From NCBI GenBank assembly GCA_964626495.1, contig CAZVFT010000018.1, forward strand, positions 1 to 29,217: a stretch of 29,217 nt of DNA, read 5' to 3'. The notes under the pieces are model-generated. The model was not told the DNA's origin. It ran no database searches and saw nothing but the letters and a program-made list of their open reading frames with translations. This document shows, in pieces, positions 22,971 through 29,217 of the stretch. The DNA is from JACNLN01 sp964626495 (GTDB taxonomy: Bacteria > Fidelibacterota > Marinisomatia > Marinisomatales > CAZVFT01). A program made the position numbers and the translations under genes. The number at the start of each line of letters is the position of its first letter. Positions within the stretch are counted from its first letter, which is position 1.

Positions 22971-23453
22971 ATGAAACAGACAATCATATTTACTTTAAAC
23001 GGAGAGAAGAGAAGTCTTGAAGTGAAACCGAGTGAGATTCTGCTTGACGTACTAAGAGACAGACTTGGAATAAAAAGTCCCAAATGTGGATGTAACCGAG
23101 GTGATTGTGGAACGTGCACAGTATTGATTGATGGAAAAACAGTTAGAAGCTGTCTTGTCCTTGCAATTGAGATTGACAATCAGAATGTGCTCACTCTGGA
23201 AGGATTGATGAAGGGAGAATTGACCACTCTTCAAAAAGTATTTTTAGATCATAATTCCTTTCAGTGTGGATTTTGTACACCGGGTATGGTGATTTCAACA
23301 AATGAGTTGCTTGAGAAAAATCCCAGCCCTTCCAGAGAAGAAATCATGGAGGCATTGTCTGGGAATCTATGCAGGTGCACAGGTTATACTCCAATCATTA
23401 ATGCAGTTATGGATTATTCGCCACAAAATGGCACAAAAATCACAGAACAATAA
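22971..23453 (+). CDS. Molybdenum hydroxylase 2Fe-2S subunit (XdhC/CoxS-like)
   Basis: Small electron-transfer subunit with two 2Fe-2S clusters. In 160 residues the plant-ferredoxin cluster is Cys41, Cys46, Cys49 and Cys61, and the helical-domain cluster is Cys99, Cys102, Cys134 and Cys136 (QCGFCTPGM, then CRCTGY). I chose ATG 22971, directly preceding KQTIIFTLNG, over an upstream in-frame ATG that overlaps the FAD-subunit gene. The last 14 residues (MDYSPQNGTKITEQ) are encoded by a copy of the GCCACAAAA repeat found at 6121, so the C-terminal tail looks repeat-derived. The Mo-subunit gene begins 9 bases after the stop. Confidence 0.95.
   Translation: MKQTIIFTLNGEKRSLEVKPSEILLDVLRDRLGIKSPKCGCNRGDCGTCTVLIDGKTVRSCLVLAIEIDNQNVLTLEGLMKGELTTLQKVFLDHNSFQCGFCTPGMVISTNELLEKNPSPSREEIMEALSGNLCRCTGYTPIINAVMDYSPQNGTKITEQ
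23411..23447. repeat. GCCACAAAA repeat end inside the 2Fe-2S gene
   Basis: GGATTATTCGCCACAAAA is identical over 18 bases to 6121-6138, and the following CACAAAA and CACAGAA units parallel those at 6140-6157. It lies within the last codons of the 2Fe-2S subunit gene. No matching right end is visible downstream, where the Mo-subunit gene starts. Confidence 0.6.
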
Positions 23454-23462
23454 TAGGTTAAT

Positions 23463-25802
23463 ATGAGTGAGTTAAAATATATTGGCAAATCATCCGTAAG
23501 GGTTGATGGAAAGGAAAAAATCTCAGGGACAGCACAGTTTGTCGATGATATCAATTTTGGAACAAATCTTTTATTTGCTGAGATTGTGGAGAGTCCTTTT
23601 GCCCATGCACTCATAAACAGGATTGATATTTCCGAAGCAGAAAAAATCTCCGGAGTGGTAAAGATTGTCACTGGTAAGGATTTTCCCTATCGATTTGGTT
23701 TGTATATGCACGACAGGTACATATTCGCACAAAATCGCGTGAGATTTGTCGGAGAACAAGTAGCTGCGGTTATTGCTCGAGATCCCAAAAGTGCTAAAAG
23801 GTCAGCGAAACTTATTCGGGTGGATTATACTGAATTAACCCCTGTTTTAAATGTAGAAGATGCTATGTCAGATGATCCGGTTATCATCCATCCTGAGTTG
23901 AGCGATTACTGGCATGTTCCATGGTTCTTTCCTAAGAATGATACCAATATTGCACACTTGAGAAAAGTAAGAAAAGGAGATTCCGAAAAAGCTTTTAAGG
24001 AAGCAGATTTTGTTCTTGAAGATATCTACACTGTTCCCCGATACGCTCATTGTGCCATTGAACCTCACGGAGCTGTAGGACTGTATGACCACTCGGGAAG
24101 ACTGACACTCTGGACCGCTTCGCAATCGCCAAATACGCAGAGACACCTTTTTTCAGAAGCCCTGGCACCGCTTGAATTATCCCATCGTGATATCCGGGTT
24201 ATTTCTACCTTTGTGGGGGGTGGTTTTGGGGGAAAAGCAGGAGTATCCATGGAAATTCTGGCAGCAGCTCTGGCAACGGCAGTCCAGGGAAATCCTGTGA
24301 AGATTCTCTGGTCACGAGCACAGGAGTTTTACAATACATATCAAAGACAGGGACTGATTGCTCGAATTAAACTTGGAGTAAAAAAAGATGGGACAATTAC
24401 CGCCCTCGATTATACACTGCAGTGGGATGCGGGCGCCTATGTTGAATATGGAGCTAATGTTGTAAATGCTGCAGGACTTTCTGCTACAGGACCGTATAGG
24501 ATCCCAAATGTCAAAATTGATTCATACTGTGTGTATACAAACCTCCCTCCCGGTGGACCTTATCGTGGGTTTGGGTACTCTGAATTTCTTTTTGGGCTTG
24601 AATCGCACATCAATGAGACTGCCAAAAAGATTGGAATGGATCCTGTCGAGTTCAGAAGAAAAAACGCCATCAGGGAAGGGGACTCTTTGGCTTATGGAGC
24701 ACCCATGAATCCCAACGGTTTGCTTCAGGCAATTGATAAGACTGCTGAGGAAATTGAATGGGGGAAGAAAGAACAATCTCAAGATTCCAATAAAGTAATT
24801 GGCAAAGGTTTTGCACTTTTCTGGAAAGCGCCTGCCATGCCGCCAAATGCTTCATCCACAGCTTTTGTAAAGTTCAATGAGGATGGTAGTTTGAATATCC
24901 TCGTATCGGGGATGGAAATTGGTCAGGGATATCAGACAGTTATGGCTCAGATTGCTGCGGAGGTTCTTTCCGTACCCATTGAAAAAATCAGGATAGAAAC
25001 TCCCGATACAGACAGAAATCCCTACGAATGGCAGACGGTAGCATCTCATGTAACGTGGGGCTGCGGGAATGCTGTTAAAATGGCTGCAATGGATGCAAGA
25101 GAACAGATATTTGATCTTATTGAACGGGCACTTGGGAAAGAAAGAGATGTTCTTTATCTTGAAGATGAACAGGTGAAGTCGAAGAGAGATAAAGCTTTTT
25201 CACTTCCTCTGAGGGATTTTGTAATATCCGGAATTGGGAAGGAGGATGGAACTTTTCGAGGAGGTCCTATAGTGGGTAGAGGAATGTTTATGCCCGAATT
25301 TGCCTCTGCTTTGAGTGATCCAGAGACAAGTCAGGGTGGGAAACTGAACGTTCATTACACCGTTGGCGCAAGTGCCATTACCCTTGAGATTGACAAAGAG
25401 ACAGGAAAAGTCAGGGTTCCGAAAGTAGTTCTGGCAGTAGATGTGGGAAAGGCATTGAATCCAGATCTAGTCAAAGGACAGGTTGTGGGTGGATTGCTTC
25501 AGGGACTTGGGACAGTTTTATACGAAGATATGCGATTTGATGATAAAGGAAAACTGCTGAACCCAAATTTTACCGATTATAAGATTCCTACATCAAAGGA
25601 TATTCCGGATGAGATCGTACCCATTATCGTTGAGGTGCCACAACCCGATGGACCATTTGGAGCAAGAGGAGTGGGCGAACATACCATGATTCCCGCCGCA
25701 CCCATTGTAGCAAACGCAGTTGAAAACGCTCTTGGAATCCGGATTCGATCCATGCCCATTACGGCAGAAAAAATTGTGTTGAAAATAATCAATTCTTCCT
25801 AA
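23463..25802 (+). CDS. Molybdenum hydroxylase large (Mo-cofactor) subunit, xanthine-dehydrogenase family
   Basis: Catalytic subunit that hydroxylates a carbon, usually next to a ring nitrogen, using water-derived oxygen and a molybdopterin cofactor. The 779 residues show Gln221 in ASQSPNTQRH, the cofactor loop VGGGFGGKAG (251-260), PPGGPYRGFGYSE (about 362-374) and the catalytic base Glu739 in GARGVGEHTMIPAAP. The loop that carries Cys in form I CO dehydrogenase (AYRCSFR) is PYRGFG here, so this is a hydroxylase, not a CO dehydrogenase. No XdhC-type maturation gene or Moco biosynthesis gene lies nearby. Only a weak Shine-Dalgarno is visible, and expression may be coupled to the gene 9 bases upstream. 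Confidence 0.94.
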   Translation: MSELKYIGKSSVRVDGKEKISGTAQFVDDINFGTNLLFAEIVESPFAHALINRIDISEAEKISGVVKIVTGKDFPYRFGLYMHDRYIFAQNRVRFVGEQVAAVIARDPKSAKRSAKLIRVDYTELTPVLNVEDAMSDDPVIIHPELSDYWHVPWFFPKNDTNIAHLRKVRKGDSEKAFKEADFVLEDIYTVPRYAHCAIEPHGAVGLYDHSGRLTLWTASQSPNTQRHLFSEALAPLELSHRDIRVISTFVGGGFGGKAGVSMEILAAALATAVQGNPVKILWSRAQEFYNTYQRQGLIARIKLGVKKDGTITALDYTLQWDAGAYVEYGANVVNAAGLSATGPYRIPNVKIDSYCVYTNLPPGGPYRGFGYSEFLFGLESHINETAKKIGMDPVEFRRKNAIREGDSLAYGAPMNPNGLLQAIDKTAEEIEWGKKEQSQDSNKVIGKGFALFWKAPAMPPNASSTAFVKFNEDGSLNILVSGMEIGQGYQTVMAQIAAEVLSVPIEKIRIETPDTDRNPYEWQTVASHVTWGCGNAVKMAAMDAREQIFDLIERALGKERDVLYLEDEQVKSKRDKAFSLPLRDFVISGIGKEDGTFRGGPIVGRGMFMPEFASALSDPETSQGGKLNVHYTVGASAITLEIDKETGKVRVPKVVLAVDVGKALNPDLVKGQVVGGLLQGLGTVLYEDMRFDDKGKLLNPNFTDYKIPTSKDIPDEIVPIIVEVPQPDGPFGARGVGEHTMIPAAPIVANAVENALGIRIRSMPITAEKIVLKIINSS

Positions 25803-25996
25803 AATATATCCTCACAAAAAATTGAAAAAATTATTTGCAATTCATTAAAAGTATCCTCAATTTTTAGAATAGATATTTGGCAGGGTGCAAAATCAATATC
25901 CAATTAAATCTAAGAGTTTTTCTGGGACTCTGGATAACTTCCAAAGTTAATTCACACTTACATAATCAACTTGATAAAATCAGGAGGGAATAACGT

Positions 25997-28897
25997 ATGA
26001 AAAAAATACGCACATATGTCCCGCTGTTTATCCTGTTTTGTTTACCGATTGCTTTGATGGCTCAAGGTGCCATCCAGGGGACGGTAGCGACTGAGGCAGG
26101 AGAAGCTCTGGCAGGAGCGAACGTTGTTGTTGAAGGTACCGATATGGGAGCAGCAGCAGATCTGAATGGCGCATACATCATCAGTAACGTACCTGCAGGG
26201 ACATATACACTAACAGCATCTGTCATCGGATATGAGGATGGCAGTAAGACAGTGGTTGTACCCACAAGTGGTACTGTCACAGTCAACTTCTCACTAACAA
26301 CAGGAGCAATTGAATTGTCTGCTCTGGAGGTGTTGGCTTCTCGAGCTACAAGAAATACACCTGTTGCTTTCACGAATGTGAATAAAGAAGACATCGAACT
26401 CCGCCTGGGATCTCAGGATGTTCCTATGATTCTGAATACCACTCCCAGTGTGTACGCAACCATGCAGGGTGGTGGTGCCGGTGATGCAAGAGTGAATGTC
26501 CGTGGATTTAACCAGCGGAATGTGGCTGTCATGATCAACGGTGTGCCGGTGAACGATATGGAAAATGCATGGGTCTACTGGTCCAACTGGGATGGTATTG
26601 CAGATGCCACATCTTCAATCCAGCTACAGCGCGGTCTCAGCGCAGTGAATCTGGCAACCCCTTCTATCGGTGGTACCATGAACCTAATTACTGATCCTTT
26701 ATCCCATAAACGTGGAGGTCTTTTCAAACAGGAGTATGGAGCAGGTATGTTCTTAAAGACCACGATTAACTATCACTCTGGTCTTATTGGTGATAAACTT
26801 GCTCTTAGTGGTACAATAGTCCGCAAGACAGGTGATGGTATCATTGATAAGTGTTGGACTGATGCCTGGGCTTATTACTTTGGCGCTAGCTATGTATTGA
26901 GTGATGTCCACCGTTTCGAGTTATATGCGGTTGGTGCGCCTCAGCGTCACGGTCAGAATCGATATAAGCAGAACATTGGAACCTATGATGAGGATTATGC
27001 TAAGGATTTAGAGACATACGATGACTCTGCCCTAGTCTCTATTGACGAGGACGATGGTGAATATATTGGACAGGATCACACCTTCAACCAGAACTGGTCC
27101 CCCATTACGTCGGATTATAAAGGGAAGCAATACTGGTATATGTACGGTAAAGGTGGCTTTTTCAGCCCGGGATTGGTTGATCGTTACGCAACGGATTACC
27201 TTAATGAAAGGGAGAACTACTTCCATAAACCTCAGGTAAACCTAAACTGGTTCTGGAATATCAATGATCAGATGAGACTATCATCAGTATTCTACTTCTC
27301 TGGTGGATCCGGTGGCGGAACGGGAACTTATGGTACCATAGTAACGGCTGATGCTACTGGCAAAAACGACCAGGCAGCAACCTCTGAAGATAACTGGTTT
27401 AAATACTATTACGGACCTTCTCCGTGGGTAAGAGACTGGGATGCCACCTATGCAATAAATTCAGCACCTGCTGATACTGTTTATGTCTATAAAACGACAT
27501 TTGTCAGAGGTGACAAGGAATCTATTGGTATCTTAAGAAACAGTATCAACCGTCAGTGGACTCTTGGTGCCGTTTCCAAACTGAACTACGATATGAGCGA
27601 TGCTCTCAAATTGCAGTTTGGACTTGATGTCAGAACCGCAGAAATCGAACATGCTCGCGAGGTTCGTGATCTTCTCGGTGGTGAATACTATGTCCATACT
27701 AATAACGAGTTTGATCCAGAAGAGGGAGTAAATGTTGTGCTTGGTGACATCATTGACTACCATTTCACCAACACGGTCGACTGGCTGGGTTTCTTCGGTC
27801 AGGGTGAGTACACCGCAGATCTCTTCTCGGCATACGGGATGGCAGGTTACTCTATGGCGAAGTACCATCACACCAACCACTTTAAAAAAGCTTCAAACTA
27901 TGAGTTTGCATACATTGACTCAACCGATGATGGTGAAGCAGTGATAGATGCAGACTGGATTACAAGTATGCAGGTGAAGGGTGGCGGACTCTACCATTTG
28001 ATGGATGGATTGGATCTTTTCGCCAACTTTGGTTATGTACAGAAGGTTCCCATCTTTGACCAGGTCATTGATGATTACAACATGGCATTGTCCACTGATC
28101 CGAAGAATGAACTTTTCATCAGCGCAGAAGGCGGAATTAACTTCCGTCCTCTCGGTGGAATGTTTACTGGAAAGTTCAATTTCTACTACACTATGTGGAG
28201 AGATCGTTCCATGACAAGGAATGTGCAGGCGGGTGCTGGTACCAGTGGGGACACAGATATCATCTTCTTGACGAATCTTGACCAGGATCATATGGGTATA
28301 GAAGCGGAACTGGCTTATCAACCCATGGCCATGTTCCGGCTGGATGGAGCCCTTTCCTATGGAATGTGGAATTTCGTTGATGATGCCACTGGAACCTATA
28401 AGGAGTATGCCACCGGTCTAAGCTATGATTATGTATATTCCGTCAAGGATCTGAAGGTTGGTGACATGCCCCAGACAATCGTAGCTCTTGGCGCATCTTG
28501 TTTCCCCATCAAGGGTGCGACCATTCAGGCAGTGGTGAACTATTATGATCGCCACTGGGGAGACTGGGATCCTATTAGTCGTGAAGTTGAAGATACTGAC
28601 GAAGATGGTGAAATAAGTGAAGATGAGTTAGAAGCTGCTGATCGGACACAGAGTTGGGAGGCACCGGGATACATGAAGATTGATCTTCATGCTTACTATG
28701 ATCTACCCATTCAGCTCGCTGGAGTGAAACTACAGGCTTTCGTTCATATATTCAACCTGCTTGATGAGACATTCATACAGGATGCTACTGATAACAGTGC
28801 ATACAACAGTTGGGATAATGACCACGATGCTGATGACGCCGAAGTTTACATGGGTCTGCCACGGTCATTTAATGCTGGTTTGACAGTCCGATTCTAA
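25997..28897 (+). CDS. TonB-dependent outer-membrane receptor with carboxypeptidase-regulatory-like domain
   Basis: Energised outer-membrane transporter. The 966 residues begin with a Sec signal peptide (MKKIRTYVPLFILFCLPIALMAQ), then a CarboxypepD_reg-like beta-sandwich (about 24-105: GAIQGTVATEAGEALAGANV), a plug domain (about 115-235: NVRGFNQRNVAVMINGVPVND, GLSAVNLATPSIGGTMNLIT) and a long beta-barrel ending in aromatic GLTVRF. A Cys-free acidic insert, DTDEDGEISEDEL, lies near residue 870 and looks like a calcium-binding loop. ATG 25997 has a CAGGAGGG Shine-Dalgarno. It stands 194 bases after the Mo-hydroxylase genes and has its own terminator. It may import the cluster's substrate, but proximity is the only evidence, and no SusD partner is present. 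Confidence 0.93.
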   Translation: MKKIRTYVPLFILFCLPIALMAQGAIQGTVATEAGEALAGANVVVEGTDMGAAADLNGAYIISNVPAGTYTLTASVIGYEDGSKTVVVPTSGTVTVNFSLTTGAIELSALEVLASRATRNTPVAFTNVNKEDIELRLGSQDVPMILNTTPSVYATMQGGGAGDARVNVRGFNQRNVAVMINGVPVNDMENAWVYWSNWDGIADATSSIQLQRGLSAVNLATPSIGGTMNLITDPLSHKRGGLFKQEYGAGMFLKTTINYHSGLIGDKLALSGTIVRKTGDGIIDKCWTDAWAYYFGASYVLSDVHRFELYAVGAPQRHGQNRYKQNIGTYDEDYAKDLETYDDSALVSIDEDDGEYIGQDHTFNQNWSPITSDYKGKQYWYMYGKGGFFSPGLVDRYATDYLNERENYFHKPQVNLNWFWNINDQMRLSSVFYFSGGSGGGTGTYGTIVTADATGKNDQAATSEDNWFKYYYGPSPWVRDWDATYAINSAPADTVYVYKTTFVRGDKESIGILRNSINRQWTLGAVSKLNYDMSDALKLQFGLDVRTAEIEHAREVRDLLGGEYYVHTNNEFDPEEGVNVVLGDIIDYHFTNTVDWLGFFGQGEYTADLFSAYGMAGYSMAKYHHTNHFKKASNYEFAYIDSTDDGEAVIDADWITSMQVKGGGLYHLMDGLDLFANFGYVQKVPIFDQVIDDYNMALSTDPKNELFISAEGGINFRPLGGMFTGKFNFYYTMWRDRSMTRNVQAGAGTSGDTDIIFLTNLDQDHMGIEAELAYQPMAMFRLDGALSYGMWNFVDDATGTYKEYATGLSYDYVYSVKDLKVGDMPQTIVALGASCFPIKGATIQAVVNYYDRHWGDWDPISREVEDTDEDGEISEDELEAADRTQSWEAPGYMKIDLHAYYDLPIQLAGVKLQAFVHIFNLLDETFIQDATDNSAYNSWDNDHDADDAEVYMGLPRSFNAGLTVRF

Positions 28898-28920
28898 TTC
28901 AGAATATCCTATAAGGTTAT

Positions 28921-28955
28921 AAAAAAGCCTCCGTCGAAAGCCGGGGGCTTTTTTT
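28921..28955 (+). terminator. Rho-independent terminator after the TonB receptor
   Basis: A-run, stem GCCTCCG/CGGGGGC (one G-U pair) with loop TCGAAAGC-like, then seven T residues. The A-run on the left makes it potentially bidirectional. Confidence 0.93.
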
Positions 28956-29217
28956 GTGAACTCACCCCTATCATCGGTATTGTGATAAACTCTTTTACTT
29001 GTGTGGACCCCTCTCTTACTAAGTCCTAAGATCCCGACCTTTTGGGGAGAGGGGATTAAGGGATGAGTTTGTACATGTAGGTTCGCAGAATAAGAATCAG
29101 TGGAATCTGCGGAATTAGAAAAATCAGCCTGACCGGCTCCAGACGGGGTGAGAGTGCTACCTAACACACCCCGTCCGGTGGATGACGGACACACCTCTCC
29201 CGCCGGTAGGCGGACAG
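28956..29217. other. Repeat-rich tail, no gene
   Basis: Non-coding to the window edge. It contains the hairpin repeat at 29008-29054, a GTCCG...CGGAC hairpin (about 29168-29188) and a CCGCC/GGCGG hairpin at the very end. Between them is a tract with AATCTGCGGAATTAG, a degenerate-looking repeat. The next gene lies outside the window. Confidence 0.55.
29008..29054. repeat. Interspersed hairpin repeat (AAGTCC-AAGATCCCG family), copy 2
   Basis: Outer stem CCCCTCTC (29008-29015) with GAGAGGGG (29047-29054), and loop sequence AAGTCCTAAGATCCCG, which matches the copy at 11846-11890 at 15 of 16 positions. Confidence 0.6.

Noticed and set aside
23463..25802. CO dehydrogenase (CoxL)
   Set aside because: The active-site loop is PYRGFG, lacking the Cys-containing form I loop AYRCSFR; it fits a general xanthine-dehydrogenase-family hydroxylase.
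28865..29194. Minus-strand frame at the window end
   Set aside because: It spans the terminator and palindromic repeats and shows no ribosome site or recognisable protein.
1..29217. CRISPR array or defence system
   Set aside because: No regularly spaced direct repeats and no cas-like, nuclease/toxin pair or restriction genes were seen.

Overview
The window reads as chromosome from a moderately low-GC, Gram-negative member of the Bacteroidota/FCB assemblage (Marinimicrobia- or Calditrichota-like would fit; I cannot assign it further). Evidence: a 966-residue TonB-dependent receptor with a carboxypeptidase-regulatory-like N-terminal domain, a YbeY whose third metal ligand is Asp instead of His, a PgpH-type 7TM-HD protein, AsnA, clear Shine-Dalgarno sites, and bacterial type-A RNase P RNA. 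Intergenic regions are rich in small palindromic and MITE-like repeats.

Region 1 (74-10271, minus strand) is housekeeping. An acyl-CoA dehydrogenase gene is joined to pgpH-like, ybeY, corC-like and mazG by 4- to 8-base overlaps. Upstream lies a second minus-strand block: a zinc-ribbon coiled-coil protein, the RNase P RNA (rnpB), recJ and fabH.

Region 2 (10272-14307) holds MITE copy A, a minus-strand terminator, tRNA-Val(CAC), a small membrane/zinc-ribbon protein, a repeat-rich 0.8 kb gap, asnA, a nitroreductase and a CAU-anticodon tRNA (probably Ile2).

Region 3 (14622-25802, plus strand) is the accessory part and the most interesting. It encodes a GNAT-like protein, a thiolase-fold protein without the nucleophilic cysteine, a DUF35 OB-fold/zinc-ribbon partner, a DUF2877-FdrA-DUF1116 set (relatives of the E. 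coli AllH/AllF/AllG oxamate carbamoyltransferase), a metal-dependent cyclase/amidohydrolase, and a three-subunit molybdenum hydroxylase (FAD, 2Fe-2S, Mo subunits). Read together, this suggests hydroxylation of a (probably N-heterocyclic) substrate, hydrolytic ring opening, and transcarbamoylation or CoA-dependent cleavage of the product. The substrate is unknown and the pathway is my inference. A copy of the same MITE found in region 2 sits at the DUF2877 start and supplies its first 13 codons.

Region 4 (25997-29217) is a TonB-dependent receptor with a strong terminator, followed by a repeat-rich tail with no gene.
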